Shown: positions 1-9,574, counted from the stretch's first letter. The stretch is 64,000 nt of DNA from Tenuifilum sp. 4138str (GCF_041102575.1 NZ_JBGCUE010000004.1:186001-250000); one strand, 5' to 3'. Notes: a model not told the origin generated them from the letters alone. A program made the numbers and translations.

Positions 1-989
1 CGCCCATTGATTTTGATTACAATCCCCATGTAAGGCGATATATCGACATTTTTACAATTGAGCGTCGTGAGCAAATTTCTAAAATGATTGGCTTAGCCAA
101 TTACTACTTCCCCCTTTTCGATGATGTGTTCAGCAAATACCAGTTGCCGTTGGAGTTAAAGTACCTTGCAGTAGTTGAATCGGCATTAAACCCATTGGCA
201 ATATCCCCAACCGGAGCAGTAGGGTTGTGGCAGTTTAAAATTAATACATCCAAGATGTTTAACCTTCAGGTAAACAACTTTGTTGATGAGCGAATGGACC
301 CCTTGAAATCTACTGAGGCAGCCGCTCAGTACCTGCAATACCTTTACAGAACTTTTAACGACTGGAGTTTAGCACTGGCAGCCTATAACGTTGGACCTGG
401 GCCCGTTAGGAATGCCATTGAGCGAGCTAACGGCGAAAGGAATTTTTGGAAGCTTTATCCACTCCTCCCTGAATCGGCGCAAAACTATGTGCCGGCATTT
501 ATTGCCGCTGCTTATGTAATGAATAACTACCATGAACATGGCATTACGCCTGCTCCTGTAGCTTTAGCTCAAAGCCAAACCGATACAGTTTGCGTAAATA
601 AGCCCCTCGATCTTAACCTTATGGCTAAAGCCATTGATATTGATATCAATATTATTCGCTTTCTAAACCCAACCTATCGTTACGATTATATCCCTGAGGG
701 CCCTTCCCCTCAGGTGTTACGGTTGCCTGCTGATAAAACTGGTTTATTTATCAGGAAATCAAAGGAACTTTACCTGAACACATCAAAACCTAAGGTTTTG
801 CCTGCGTTAGCTGTCGATAGCACTTTAACCCGTAAGGTTTACACCGTTAAGAATGGCGATAGCCTGCATAAGTTAGCAATGCAGTTTGGTTGCACCCTCC
901 AGGATATTTACAGGTGGAATCCCGGATTGGATAGCACAATAACTGCAGGCCAAAACATTGTTATTTGGGTTAACCCTAAAAATCTCTGA
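1..989 (+). CDS. MltD-like lytic transglycosylase, 5' end cut by window
   Basis: Periplasmic lytic transglycosylase that would cleave the glycan strand of peptidoglycan. The reading frame is open from the window edge: codons before the first internal ATG (position 84) read PIDFDYNPHVRRYIDIFTIE, the usual MltD-family lead-in, so the true start lies upstream. Counting from that ATG, the SLT fold carries the catalytic Glu at residue 32 in VVESALNP, followed by GAVGLWQF and the AAYNVGPG motif. A LysM peptidoglycan-binding repeat fills about residues 253-297 (YTVKNGDSLHKLA). The family and active site are clear. Only the N terminus and signal peptide are missing. The next gene (DUF4837 lipoprotein) follows in the same direction. 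Confidence 0.9.
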   Translation, partial: PIDFDYNPHVRRYIDIFTIERREQISKMIGLANYYFPLFDDVFSKYQLPLELKYLAVVESALNPLAISPTGAVGLWQFKINTSKMFNLQVNNFVDERMDPLKSTEAAAQYLQYLYRTFNDWSLALAAYNVGPGPVRNAIERANGERNFWKLYPLLPESAQNYVPAFIAAAYVMNNYHEHGITPAPVALAQSQTDTVCVNKPLDLNLMAKAIDIDINIIRFLNPTYRYDYIPEGPSPQVLRLPADKTGLFIRKSKELYLNTSKPKVLPALAVDSTLTRKVYTVKNGDSLHKLAMQFGCTLQDIYRWNPGLDSTITAGQNIVIWVNPKNL

Positions 990-1055
990 AAGGTTTTAGG
1001 CGTTAGCAATAAATATTGTTTATAGGCGTTTATCTTGAAAATCAAAACTAATATT

Positions 1056-2051
1056 ATGAAAAGTAGGTGGATAATAATACTTGCGGCTGCAGTTGCACTT
1101 AGCCCATCATGCAAAAAGGGGAGCAAGAGTGAGCGGTCGCTTTTACCCAATGTAACCGGAAGTGCTAATGAGCTTGTGGTAATACTGCCAAAAGCACTTC
1201 ATGGCGATTCACTGGGTAAGCTGTATAGCGATATTTTAACTGAGGATGTTCCCTTTTTGCCTCAAAGCGAGCCTAGGTTCGATATGGTGATGATTCCACC
1301 CGAAGCGTTTACCGATATCTTTAAGCCACATCGTAACATAATTTTTAACGATATAGTTAAGGGTGCCAAGGAGGCAAAAATGTCTCTTAAAAGAGATGTT
1401 TGGGCTGCACCTCAAACCATTCTTTACATCTCGGGGCCTAGCTATAAATCAATTTACGACCTCCTACTAAAGGAGCGCGATAAAGTTGTAAGCATTTTTG
1501 AGCAGGCTGAACGCGATAGGGTGATACAGAATGCCATTACTTATGAAGAAAAGCCCATTAGGGAAGCACTTGAAAAGAAGTATGGTGTTTCGATGTATTT
1601 CCCTAAAGGCTACAGGCTGAACTTTGACCACGACACTATTGCTTGGATATCCTATGAAACTCCGCTTACAAGCCAGGGCATTATTCTTTACACATTCCCC
1701 TATACAGCAAAAAATACCTTTACGGTTGACTACCTTTTGGCTAAGCGCAATGAGTTTGTTAAAACCATTAGTGGTCCAACTCAGGGCTCGTATATGACTA
1801 CCAGCAGCGTTATTGTTCCGCAACTTACCGATATGATGTTCAAAAATCGTTATTACGGAGTTATGCGTGGTTTGTGGGATGTATATAAGCATCCAATGGG
1901 TGGACCATTCATCAGCCATATTACTGTTGATGAGGAACGCCAAAGGGTTATTGTTGCTGAGGCATACGTTTATGCTCCATCAAAGGAGAAACGTAATTAC
2001 CTCCGACAGGTTGAGGCTTTGCTCTACACCATGGAGATTATTAAAAAGTAA
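1056..2051 (+). CDS. DUF4837 family lipoprotein
   Basis: 331-residue exported protein of the DUF4837 family, which is restricted to Bacteroidota and has no known function. I chose the ATG at 1056 over an upstream TTG at 1035 because it gives a clean signal peptide (MKSRWIIILAAAVALSPSC) ending in a Cys followed by two Lys, consistent with a lipoprotein, although the lipobox is not canonical. The body has the family pattern: ELVVILPKALHGDSLGKL near the N terminus, then IPPEAFTDIFKPHRNII and a second related half. It lies 66 bp after the transglycosylase gene and ends at a shared bidirectional terminator. The family call rests on recognised sequence pattern; the function is unknown. Confidence 0.8.
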   Translation: MKSRWIIILAAAVALSPSCKKGSKSERSLLPNVTGSANELVVILPKALHGDSLGKLYSDILTEDVPFLPQSEPRFDMVMIPPEAFTDIFKPHRNIIFNDIVKGAKEAKMSLKRDVWAAPQTILYISGPSYKSIYDLLLKERDKVVSIFEQAERDRVIQNAITYEEKPIREALEKKYGVSMYFPKGYRLNFDHDTIAWISYETPLTSQGIILYTFPYTAKNTFTVDYLLAKRNEFVKTISGPTQGSYMTTSSVIVPQLTDMMFKNRYYGVMRGLWDVYKHPMGGPFISHITVDEERQRVIVAEAYVYAPSKEKRNYLRQVEALLYTMEIIKK

Positions 2052-2091
2052 ATCTTCTTCAATTAAATTACTTTTAATTTAACCACTAAAA

Positions 2092-2118
2092 AAAGGGGTG
2101 CAGATAATGCACCCCTTT
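2092..2118. terminator. Bidirectional intrinsic terminator
   Basis: A perfect 10-bp stem (AAAGGGGTGC at 2092-2101 with its complement at 2109-2118) around a 7-nt loop lies between two convergent genes. A-rich DNA on the left and T-rich DNA on the right would let it serve both strands. Confidence 0.8.
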
Positions 2119-2131
2119 ACTTTGCGAATAT

Positions 2132-2977
2132 TTATTTAATAGCCGTATCAACCAGTTCATCAACAAAGGCTTTTATGGAACGCGAATCGGTAGCACCATA
2201 AAAGTCGTAGAAGTATTCAATTAAGTATTTTTTGATTTCATCCTTGCCCATTTTCTGTTTTACAAGGATTGGAATAATGGTCATAAACTCATTGGTTACA
2301 GTTTCCTTGTCAACAAAGGCCAGATTAAACTTTGTAATCTCCTCGCTGGTTTTTGTGTTCCTTTCGTATAGGTAAACTGCAACCGAAGGTATCTCGTTTT
2401 GGGTAATTACGCCGGCATTTGTGTTTACAAGCTTATCGCGTTCAATGAAAAGCGTTGTGTTTTCATATCCAATCTTTTTTGAAACCGGATTGTTATTCAC
2501 CCGGTAGTAGAATACCACGAACTTATTTTCATCAATGGGGTAGGATTGGGGGTTAATTGGAACAGCAATATTATCGCCAATAATGGTGAACTTGTCATTG
2601 CCAAAGTAGGAACGGAGGTCGGAAACGGTGGTTTCATCGGGGCGGTAACGCTCAGCCATAAGGCTTCTGCGCTTGGTGGGAACAGCAATATCCTTAACCA
2701 TGGCCGATAGCTGTTGAATGGTTTCAGGAGCTGGTGGCTCATGCAGCTTAATCATGTAACGCCCCATGTTTTGTCCAATGGATATTACGTAGGAGTCAAA
2801 CGAGTCGAACGTTACCTTGTCCGATGGTTGAAGCACATCGCCAGCTTTAAGCTGAGTTCCTGTTTTGTTGTTGGTTACCACACCGTTTATTCTTGTAACA
2901 ATAAACGATTCCTGTGCCTGCACACTAACCGATATGGCAAGCAAAAGGACTGTTAAAAGGTGAACTACTGGTTTCAT
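2132..2977 (-). CDS. Exported protein of unknown function
   Basis: 281 residues with a Sec signal peptide (MKPVVHLLTVLLLAISVSVQAQ, cleavage near residue 22). I do not recognise the family. The N-terminal ~60 residues after the signal (RINGVVTNNKTGTQLKAGDV, then a stretch mentioning FDSYVISIGQNMG) look like a small beta-rich domain of the kind that sets up a property or threshold. The rest is mixed alpha/beta and ends in a Lys/Asp-rich helical segment. No cysteines, metal motifs or membrane helices are visible beyond the signal. It is transcribed alone, convergent to the DUF4837 gene, with the repeat-rich gap 2978-4020 upstream. Confidence 0.7.
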   Translation of the reverse strand: MKPVVHLLTVLLLAISVSVQAQESFIVTRINGVVTNNKTGTQLKAGDVLQPSDKVTFDSFDSYVISIGQNMGRYMIKLHEPPAPETIQQLSAMVKDIAVPTKRRSLMAERYRPDETTVSDLRSYFGNDKFTIIGDNIAVPINPQSYPIDENKFVVFYYRVNNNPVSKKIGYENTTLFIERDKLVNTNAGVITQNEIPSVAVYLYERNTKTSEEITKFNLAFVDKETVTNEFMTIIPILVKQKMGKDEIKKYLIEYFYDFYGATDSRSIKAFVDELVDTAIK

Positions 2978-3104
2978 GGCTAAATTTTTTAGTTACATAA
3001 TCAAATAATATACCAAAGTTACACTTTTCAAATTAACTCTTACCGTTTTTCCATTAATTATCACTACTATCCAACTAAAATTTTGAAATTACTTTAACCT
3101 TGGT

Positions 3105-3176
3105 TTAGTCTATCCTCCATGAGGAATAGAAAAAGTTAGAGTTTGTTTTATCTCAACGTTTCATCGCGTGTGAATG
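3105..3176. repeat. ~70-bp dispersed motif, copy 1
   Basis: Contains TATCCTCCATGAGGAATA followed by a GTTAG-GTTTGTTTT-TC-like tail and a TCATCGC element. The same order of blocks recurs at 35112-35180. The core (ATCCTCCATGAGGAAT) is partly self-complementary. The motif belongs to no gene in either place. Confidence 0.55.
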
Positions 3177-3356
3177 CCAGCGGTTTGTCATTCCAAGCTA
3201 ATCGGGGAATCTCGATTTATTTAAGATTTAAAATTTAAGATTTAAAAACTCAACAGTTATCACACGTCTTTGGACACGCACATTAATCGCCCTGAAAGGG
3301 CAAATCAAACCAGCCCAGGGTTTTAACCCTGGGTATTGTTGTATTCAAAATTTTGG

Positions 3357-3633
3357 GCGATGCACGCAATACATATTCCAAAGAGCAACACTGAAACGTT
3401 GCATCGCAAAGGAAAAGCATTGCAAAGAGCCATTCACATGTTCTTTCTTGTCTTGTTACAAGAAAGATCCAAAGAAAATCAAGGCTGAAAAGCCCGACCC
3501 GATGGGTGCCCCGCGGGTGGAACTGCTGCGCGATACAATTCACCACGCCTGCGGCGTGACTCATGTGGTATCGCTTACTAAGCCCACCGCCACGTTCCAC
3601 CCCCGACCCATTGCCGGGTCAGGCTTTTATGCC
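3357..3633 (+). repeat. 277-bp nested-stem element, copy 1
   Basis: Full copy of the element also seen at 9221-9496, 11876-12152 (reverse) and 60207-60483. It begins with GCGATGCACGC, which pairs with GTTGCATCGC ~45 nt later. A TTCTTTCTTGT/ACAAGAAAG hairpin follows, then a nested palindrome in which GGGTGGAAC, GCGATAC and CACGCC each pair with a complement on the far side. It ends in a GACCC...GGGTC hairpin and GCTTTTATGCC. Confidence 0.8.
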
Positions 3634-3751
3634 TCTGCTTACACCATTCCTTACTCGTTAAGGAATCTCATTGATTAATAAAGGGGATGAGGGGACAATG
3701 AGATGCTTCAGTTAGCTCAGCATGACAACGGAGTAGAAAAAGTAAGCGTTT

Positions 3752-3831
3752 TGTCATCCCGAGCGCAGTCGAGGGTTTTCATCAAATGGTAAAAGGTACA
3801 AAGCGATGCTTCGACATGGCTTAGCATGACA
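3752..3831. repeat. TGTCAT/ATGACA inverted repeat
   Basis: An 80-bp unit bounded by TGTCATCCCGAGC and GCTTAGCATGACA, which are inverted relative to each other, so the unit can fold into one long imperfect hairpin. It is one of many such units in the repeat-rich gaps of this window. Confidence 0.7.
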
Positions 3832-3848
3832 AAGGGTGTTAGGGATAT

Positions 3849-3931
3849 TGTCATTCCGAGCTGGTTGAGGAATCTCAATTAATAAAGAGTTGTAAGTTCA
3901 ATGAGATGTTTCGACTGGGCTCAGCATGACA
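3849..3931. repeat. TGTCAT/ATGACA inverted repeat
   Basis: An 83-bp unit bounded by TGTCATTCCGAGC and GCTCAGCATGACA, with inner arms GGAATCTC and GAGATG. It is 17 bp from the previous unit and in the same orientation. Confidence 0.7.
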
Positions 3932-4020
3932 AAGGGCTTTTTCCCTAACGCTCAAAATGATATATCCTTAACTACGTATATAGGAAATTTATTCTTGAAT
4001 CACTTCTTCTTTCTACTACC

Positions 4021-4353
4021 TTATTTACGTTTCCCCTTGTTTAAGCAAACACAATTATAGGAATGGTCAATCCAATCCAAAATCAATGCATCGGGTATTG
4101 ACCCATCTATTGCTATAGTGTTCCAGTGGCGTTTATTCATGTGATAGCCGGGTTGAACAGCCATGTATTTTTCACGCAGCTCTATGGCGAGTTCAGGATC
4201 GCATTTAAGGTTAAGCTGTGTGTCCCCACTAAGGTTAACCATGGCAAAGATTTTCCCGTTCACCTTGAAAACCAGGGTGTCGTCGTCGAACGGAAAACTT
4301 TCAGTGACATCTGGTTTTGATATGCAATGCTCTCTAATCAGTTCAATATTCAT
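4021..4353 (-). CDS. MmcQ/YjbR family protein
   Basis: 110-residue protein of the MmcQ/YjbR (DUF419) family, small cytoplasmic proteins with a CyaY-like fold and suspected DNA binding. Visible family features are the N-terminal FPFDDDTLVFKVNGKIFAMV, the middle LNLKCDPELAIELREKY and the C-terminal PGYHMNKRHWNTI, at normal family length. Its ATG (4353) is 20 bp downstream of the yraN-like gene, so the two probably form a short operon read leftward. The biological role of the family is not settled. Confidence 0.88.
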   Translation of the reverse strand: MNIELIREHCISKPDVTESFPFDDDTLVFKVNGKIFAMVNLSGDTQLNLKCDPELAIELREKYMAVQPGYHMNKRHWNTIAIDGSIPDALILDWIDHSYNCVCLNKGKRK

Positions 4354-4373
4354 GGGTCTGTAATTGCTGAAGA

Positions 4374-4751
4374 TTATAGTGTTGGGTAAAATGCATCTTC
4401 AATATGCTCAATCTCAGGTGGTAAGCCATGGTTGATTACAATTGAAACAATATCGAATCGCACATCACAATCAAGGTTATGCCTTTGGACATACTCGTCG
4501 GCAGCCTCAACAATCATTCTTTGCTTTTTCCGTTTAACCGATTCCTTGGGCTCCTCCCAGTAGTGGGTACTTCGGGTTTTAACCTCCACTATAACAAGGG
4601 TGTCGTTTAGCTGTGTCACCAAATCGAGTTCCTTGTGGCCAAAGTGCCAGTTCCTGTGTAAAATTTTATATCCCTTTGCAGCCAAGTAACTCGCAGCAAT
4701 TTCTTCGCCCTTACTGCCTAAATCCTTGTTGCCACCAATTTTTTCTACCAT
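4374..4751 (-). CDS. YraN/UPF0102 endonuclease-like protein
   Basis: 125-residue YraN-family protein, a small relative of the restriction-endonuclease/Holliday-resolvase fold. I chose the ATG at 4751 rather than an upstream TTG at 4763. The order GSKGEEIAASYLAAKGY, then KELDLVTQ, then VIVEVKTR reproduces the family core; Glu41/Asp43 and Glu56/Lys58 occupy the expected nuclease-like acidic and lysine positions. Cytoplasmic, with no signal peptide. It heads a probable two-gene operon with the MmcQ/YjbR gene and is divergent from the exported DUF4412-like gene, with only ~38 bp between starts. Activity is not established for this family. Confidence 0.88.
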   Translation of the reverse strand: MVEKIGGNKDLGSKGEEIAASYLAAKGYKILHRNWHFGHKELDLVTQLNDTLVIVEVKTRSTHYWEEPKESVKRKKQRMIVEAADEYVQRHNLDCDVRFDIVSIVINHGLPPEIEHIEDAFYPTL

Positions 4752-4789
4752 TCTATGAAACAATTTTTAACAAAAATCGATATAAATTT

Positions 4790-5452
4790 TTGTTGATCAA
4801 CTCTTTTTTGGGCTTGCGGTTTATTTGCTACATAGCATTCTTCACTTTACTGCTATCCACAAACGCCTACTCAAAGGTAGGCGGTTTTGAGGGTAAAGTC
4901 AATATTGTTCGCGAGGGTGCATACGATACCATAGAGGTTGAGGTTTACATTAAGGGCAACTTAATACGTGTTAACGAGTTTAGTAAAGGTGGTAAGTTGA
5001 TACGGTCCTACATTGCCAATGTGGAAAGTGGATCAACCTACCTGGTATCATTCAGCAATAGGATGTACTCCAAAGTTAAGGTAGATAATTCTCCCGCAAT
5101 TTCAAATGTTAGTATTCTAAAGTCAGAGAACTATATTGAAATTAATGGTATCAGGTGTTACCAGAGGAGGGTAAAAAACGTAGCCACTCAAACTGAAACA
5201 ACATATTGGGTCTCGGAAACAAAGTACGACTTTGCTCCTAAACTTTTCAGTGCATTGGCCAATGCTGGATCAGCTATTGAAGAATTGGTAAGTTTACCAC
5301 AACCCGAAGGGATATTGCCATTGATGGTAATTGACCGTACCCGGTTCCGGAAACTGCGAAGCAGCATAAAGGTTTTAAGTATTACACCCATGCAGATTTC
5401 GCAAACCCTGTTTACTATTCCGGTTGGGTTTAATGAGCTAATATCAAGTTAA
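4790..5452 (+). CDS. Exported DUF4412-like protein
   Basis: About 220 residues. No in-frame ATG precedes the mature part. The best start is one of two adjacent TTG codons (4790 or 4793), which gives the signal peptide region INSFLGLRFICYIAFFTLLL-STNAYS. A longer frame running back to 4613 overlaps the divergent yraN start and is not needed. The mature protein begins GFEGKVNIVREG, then IEVEVYIKGNLIRVNEF and YLVSFSNRMYSKV, a pattern I associate with DUF4412 periplasmic beta proteins of Bacteroidota; that assignment is moderate. Its last 9 bp overlap the convergent LD-carboxypeptidase gene. Confidence 0.65.
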   Translation: MLINSFLGLRFICYIAFFTLLLSTNAYSKVGGFEGKVNIVREGAYDTIEVEVYIKGNLIRVNEFSKGGKLIRSYIANVESGSTYLVSFSNRMYSKVKVDNSPAISNVSILKSENYIEINGIRCYQRRVKNVATQTETTYWVSETKYDFAPKLFSALANAGSAIEELVSLPQPEGILPLMVIDRTRFRKLRSSIKVLSITPMQISQTLFTIPVGFNELISS

Positions 5453-6367
5453 ACTCCTGTAAAATCCTACTTTTGCCCCTTCATCGCTAACCTTTAATTC
5501 AACGGTTCTACCAATAATTAAAGGGAGGTTAGGCTCTGCGTGTCCAGCAGGAAATCCAAAGCAAACAGGTATTCGGTACTCCTTAACAGCGCTGTAAATA
5601 ATTTCGTAGGCATCGGAACCAAAAGGTTCGCTGTTATCCTTCATGTCGCTAAAGTGTCCTACAATAAGCCCGGCAATTGATTTAAGCTTGCCTGAACGCT
5701 TTAGCTGCATAATCATGCGGTCAATATGGTAGAGGTACTCATCAACATCTTCAATGAATAGAATTCTACCGCTATAGGACATCTCGCTTGTTGTGCCACT
5801 GAGCGATGAAAGGATGGAAAGGTTTCCGCCAATGAGAACCCCAGTGGCATGTCCAGGAAGGTTTAAGGGATGGTGTTTTAATTCGTAGTGCAGGGCCTCA
5901 CCTTTTAAAGCGCTAATCAGCGCCATGGTCGATTGGTTTCCTTGAACAGAATCGGGGAAATTGATGGGCATGGTGGCATGGAGCGTTTCAATGCCAAACC
6001 AGCCAGTAATTAAGCTGTGCAAGAAGGTGATGTCGCTATAGCCAATAATCCATTTTGGGTTATGTTGAAGCTTCCGTAAGTTTAATAAATCCAATATTCT
6101 TACCGTGCCGTATCCTCCGCGAGCACAAAGAATAGCTTTCACGGATTGATCTTCAATCATCTCCATTAAATCCTGAGCTCTCTCGCCATCGGTGCCGGCA
6201 AACTGGTAGTGTTTAGAGTAAAGGTGTGGTGCTGTTTTAACTAAAAAACCCTGTGATGTTAAAAACCTAATGGCCGGCTGTAGCTCATCACGGGTTATTG
6301 ATCGAGCTGGAGCAACAATCCCTATTGTATCGCCTGGTTGTAGGTATGGGGGTGTTATGTTTTCCAT
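5444..6367 (-). CDS. LD-carboxypeptidase, S66 family
   Basis: 307-residue serine peptidase of the S66 family (LdcA/MccF), which removes the terminal D-Ala from peptidoglycan tetrapeptides during recycling, or in MccF-like members cleaves related amide substrates. The N terminus has PGDTIGIVAPA and CARGGYGTVRILD. The nucleophile is Ser111 in GYSD. Glu206 in FIEDVDE and His276 in PAGHAEP fit the expected Ser-Glu-His triad. No signal peptide, so it acts in the cytoplasm like LdcA. The ATG at 6367 is clear. It is convergent with the preceding gene with a 9-bp overlap. Confidence 0.92.
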   Translation of the reverse strand: MENITPPYLQPGDTIGIVAPARSITRDELQPAIRFLTSQGFLVKTAPHLYSKHYQFAGTDGERAQDLMEMIEDQSVKAILCARGGYGTVRILDLLNLRKLQHNPKWIIGYSDITFLHSLITGWFGIETLHATMPINFPDSVQGNQSTMALISALKGEALHYELKHHPLNLPGHATGVLIGGNLSILSSLSGTTSEMSYSGRILFIEDVDEYLYHIDRMIMQLKRSGKLKSIAGLIVGHFSDMKDNSEPFGSDAYEIIYSAVKEYRIPVCFGFPAGHAEPNLPLIIGRTVELKVSDEGAKVGFYRSLT

Positions 6368-6463
6368 GCACCTGTTGTAAAAAAATGGACTTTAAAGTTA
6401 GATTATTTTTTGAAATAAATCTCATTTTTGTCATTAAGGTTTTACTTATTCACCTTGAAATAC

Positions 6464-6497
6464 TTTTCGGTTCTTTAAAGAAAATCAATTAGATTTG
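6464..6497 (+). promoter_or_regulatory. Probable metG promoter
   Basis: A perfect Bacteroidota -7 box TAGATTTG (6490-6497) is preceded about 21 bp upstream by TTTTC (a weak match to TTTG). It lies 112 bp upstream of the metG ATG and 20 bp upstream of the leader ORF. Confidence 0.55.
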
Positions 6498-6516
6498 TGG
6501 CACTAAATAGCTGGGT

Positions 6517-6612
6517 ATGGATACATATGCATTGGTTGCCTACAAAGTCACACCTACAGCTTTTTTAGTAAACACCATTGAAATACTAAGATATTTAATA
6601 CAAGACAGATGA
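6517..6612 (+). CDS. Possible 31-codon leader ORF overlapping metG start
   Basis: An ATG 20 bp after the predicted -7 box opens a 31-codon frame that begins [18 protein letters not shown] and stops with TGA at 6610-6612. The stop overlaps the metG ATG at 6609-6611 as ATGA, the classic layout for translational coupling. The peptide is hydrophobic, contains a single Met and resembles nothing I know. It may be a leader peptide, or the leader may simply lack stops by chance. No transcript evidence is available here. Confidence 0.3.
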   Translation: MDTYALVAYKVTPTAFLVNTIEILRYLIQDR

Positions 6613-8642
6613 ACTCATTTAAGCGTTACCTGATTACATCGGCTTTGCCCTACGCAAATGGACCTGTTCATATAGGTCACCTTGCCGGAGTTTACATACC
6701 ATCCGATATTTTTACCCGCTACCTAAGAGCTAAAGGAGTTGAGGTAATCTCGGTGTGCGGATCCGATGAGCATGGGGTACCTATTACAATTAAGGCACGT
6801 CAGGAAAACACCTCACCCCAAGCTGTTGTTGATAAGTATAACGCAATCATCAAGGATTCCTTTGAGAGGTTTGGCATTGCCTTCGACATTTACTCCCGAA
6901 CAACCTCAAAGGTGCACTATGACACTGCCAGTGAATTTTTCCGGAAGCTATACGATAAGGGTGTATTCATTGAGAAATCAACGGAACAGTACTACGATGA
7001 GGAGGTAGGTCAATTCCTGGCCGATAGGTATATCATGGGAACTTGTCCACATTGCGGAAACGACCGCGCCTACGGCGACCAGTGCGAAAAATGCGGCACA
7101 AGCCTTAGTCCAACCGATTTAAAAGACCCCCGGTCCATGCTCAGTGGGTCAAAGCCTGTGATGAAGGAAACCAAACACTGGTTCTTACCACTAGACCGTT
7201 TCCAACCCGATTTGGAAAAATGGATTCTGGAAGAGCATAAGGAATGGAAACCAAATGTTTACGGACAGTGCAAGAGTTGGCTCGATCAAGGCCTACAGCC
7301 ACGTGCCGTTAGCCGCGATTTAGATTGGGGTGTTCCCGTGCCGGTTGAAGGGGCTACTGGAAAGGTGCTATATGTATGGTTCGATGCTCCAATTGGATAT
7401 ATTTCTGCAACAAAGGAGTTAACACCAAACTGGGAGAAGTACTGGAAGGATCCTGAAACCAGGCTAATCCATTTTATCGGAAAGGATAATATTGTTTTCC
7501 ATTGCATCATTTTCCCTGCTATGCTTAAGGCAGAGGGTAGCTATATACTACCCGATAACGTTCCTGCCAATGAGTTCCTTAACCTTGAGGGCGATAAAAT
7601 ATCTACCTCGCGTAACTGGGCTGTATGGCTTCATGAGTACCTCGATGAGTTTCCCGGTAAACAGGATGTGCTCAGGTACGTTCTTACCGCCAACATGCCC
7701 GAAACCAAGGATAACGATTTCACCTGGAAGGATTTCCAAACCCGTAATAACAGTGAATTGGTTGCAATTCTGGGTAACTTTGTAAACCGTGCAATGGTTC
7801 TTACACAGAAGTATTTTGATTCAAAGGTGCCTGCAATTGCCGAACTTGACAATTACGACCGCGAAACCCTGGCCGAGATACCCAAGCTTAAACAGTCCAT
7901 AGAGCAAAACCTTGATGAATTCCGCTTCCGCGAAGCATTGAAGGAGGCAATGAACCTTGCCCGTCTTGGTAATAAGTATCTTGCCGACACTGAACCCTGG
8001 AAGGTTTACAAAACAAACCCACAAAGGGTTGCAACCATACTGAACATTTCCATGCAGATTACTGCTAACCTTGGAGTATTATTAGAGCCTTTCCTTCCAT
8101 TTACCGCTGAAAAGATTAGAGCAATGGTAAACCTAAATGGGAAGGACTGGAATTTGGCAGGTGGCGATAATCTTTTGTTGCCTGGTCACCAGCTGAACGA
8201 GCCATCGCTTCTGTTTGATAAGATTGAAGACGACGTTATTGAGAGGCAGCTCGAAAAGTTACGGAAAGCTAAAGAGGCTAACGAGAGGGCAAATATCAAG
8301 GTAACCCCCTTGAAAGATTCAGTTACCTACGATGAGTTTTCCAAAATGGACATTCGCATTGCTAAGGTTCTTGAGGCAGAGAGGGTACCGAAAACACAAA
8401 AGTTGTTAAAGCTGAAAATTGATACCGGAGTCGATACCCGTACTATTGTTTCGGGCATAGCTGAGTTCTTTACGCCCGAGCAAATGGTTGGAAAACAGGT
8501 AGTAGTTCTGGCAAACCTTGAGCCAAGAACCATCAGAGGAATTGAGTCGCATGGAATGATTCTTATGGCCGAGGATGTAGATGGAAGGTTACAGCTGGTT
8601 ATACCGGCCGATTCGGTATCAAATGGTTCAACAGTAAAGTAA
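6609..8642 (+). CDS. metG: Methionyl-tRNA synthetase
   Basis: 677-residue cytoplasmic class I aminoacyl-tRNA synthetase that charges elongator and initiator tRNA-Met. The HIGH motif is at residues 21-24 (PVHIGH). The zinc knuckle CPHCG...CEKCG is near 146-164. The KMSKS loop appears as KISTS from Lys330. The anticodon-binding helical domain follows. The C-terminal ~100 residues (from about 570, [15 protein letters not shown]) form the EMAP-II/Trbp111-like tRNA-binding domain that makes the long, dimeric MetG form. Length and domain order are complete. A leader ORF may couple to its start, and a strong terminator follows. The window also carries an initiator tRNA gene at 43470-43542. Confidence 0.98.
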   Translation: MNSFKRYLITSALPYANGPVHIGHLAGVYIPSDIFTRYLRAKGVEVISVCGSDEHGVPITIKARQENTSPQAVVDKYNAIIKDSFERFGIAFDIYSRTTSKVHYDTASEFFRKLYDKGVFIEKSTEQYYDEEVGQFLADRYIMGTCPHCGNDRAYGDQCEKCGTSLSPTDLKDPRSMLSGSKPVMKETKHWFLPLDRFQPDLEKWILEEHKEWKPNVYGQCKSWLDQGLQPRAVSRDLDWGVPVPVEGATGKVLYVWFDAPIGYISATKELTPNWEKYWKDPETRLIHFIGKDNIVFHCIIFPAMLKAEGSYILPDNVPANEFLNLEGDKISTSRNWAVWLHEYLDEFPGKQDVLRYVLTANMPETKDNDFTWKDFQTRNNSELVAILGNFVNRAMVLTQKYFDSKVPAIAELDNYDRETLAEIPKLKQSIEQNLDEFRFREALKEAMNLARLGNKYLADTEPWKVYKTNPQRVATILNISMQITANLGVLLEPFLPFTAEKIRAMVNLNGKDWNLAGGDNLLLPGHQLNEPSLLFDKIEDDVIERQLEKLRKAKEANERANIKVTPLKDSVTYDEFSKMDIRIAKVLEAERVPKTQKLLKLKIDTGVDTRTIVSGIAEFFTPEQMVGKQVVVLANLEPRTIRGIESHGMILMAEDVDGRLQLVIPADSVSNGSTVK

Positions 8643-8665
8643 ACCTGAACATGCATGGTTATCAG

Positions 8666-8690
8666 GGCCGCCACTTTTGGCGGCCTTTTT
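8666..8690 (+). terminator. metG terminator
   Basis: GGCCGCCA pairs with TGGCGGCC around a CTTT loop and is followed by a T5 run, 23 bp after the metG stop. Confidence 0.9.
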
Positions 8691-8940
8691 GTTATTATTC
8701 ATTACAGCTTAGCAATATTGGTTTACCATTTCCTAAAAACAATTATTGATTGCTGTAAAGCTATAGTTCACGAGTTAAATGGTAACGTACTCCTATTGAT
8801 GAAAAGGATCCTTTTGCCTTCATGTGTTTCAATCAATCTTAAATATGGTTACTTGTCAAATTGAGCGAAGCTAAACACATAACTAACCTTGCAGAGAAAG
8901 ATATTCATAGTTTCTGGCAAACACGGTAATTTGCAATCAA
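8691..8940. other. AT-rich spacer, nothing recognised
   Basis: No gene, hairpin or promoter I can defend lies between the metG terminator and the left end of the repeat element at 8941. Confidence 0.6.
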
Positions 8941-9220
8941 TGTCGTTTAGTTAACAAACATATACATGCCTGTCATCCTGAGCGCAGCGAAGGATCTCTA
9001 ATCGTTCCCATGAGATGTTTCGCTTAGTTCAACATGACATTACCCTCACTAACAACCATCAACTGTCAGCCATCAACTAAATAAGTTTCACAGGATTTCA
9101 AAGTGTAACATGGTGTTACACAGAATGGCATTTACGAACAACGATACACGAACAACGTACACCGTTTCCAGCCCCGTAGGGGCGTAAAATTTGTAACACT
9201 ATGGAACTCCCGTATGTAAA

Positions 9221-9496
9221 GCGATGCACGCTATGATATTCCAAAGAGCGAAATTGAATCGTTGCATCGCAAAGGAAAAACATTGCAAAGAGTGATTTTC
9301 ATGTTCTTTCTTGTCTTGATTCAAGAAAGAACCAAAGAAAATCAAGGCTGAAAAGCCCGACCCGATGGGTACCCCGCGGGTGGAACTGCCACGCGATACA
9401 ATTCGCCACGCCTGTGGCGTGACTCATGTGGTATCGCTTACTAAGCCCACCGCTATGTTCCACCCCCGACCCATTGCCGGGTCAGGCTTTTATGCC
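9221..9496 (+). repeat. 276-bp nested-stem element, copy 2
   Basis: Same block order as copy 1. Nested pairs in this copy: GGGTGGAAC (9378-9386) with GTTCCACCC (9457-9465); GCGATAC (9393-9399) with GTATCGC (9431-9437); CACGCC (9407-9412) with GGCGTG (9416-9421) around a 3-nt loop. The flanking GACCC/GGGTC segments pair as well. Confidence 0.8.
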
Positions 9497-9574
9497 ACTG
9501 CTTGCTTCTTCGGCCCCATTCCTTCTCAGGAAATAGGGCTGGGATGATGCCGTTTTCTATATTTAACCTAGACG

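Larger units (their letters stand above)
2978..4020. other. Repeat-rich intergenic gap without genes
   Basis: This 1-kb gap holds no credible gene. From left to right it contains a ~70-bp motif also found near 35112-35180, short A/T-rich direct repeats around 3225-3247, a palindrome (CCCAGGG...CCCTGGG) near 3316-3333, one full copy of the 277-bp nested-stem element (3357-3633), and two 80-83-bp inverted repeats (3752-3831, 3849-3931). The open frames across it are by-products of the repeats. Confidence 0.8.
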
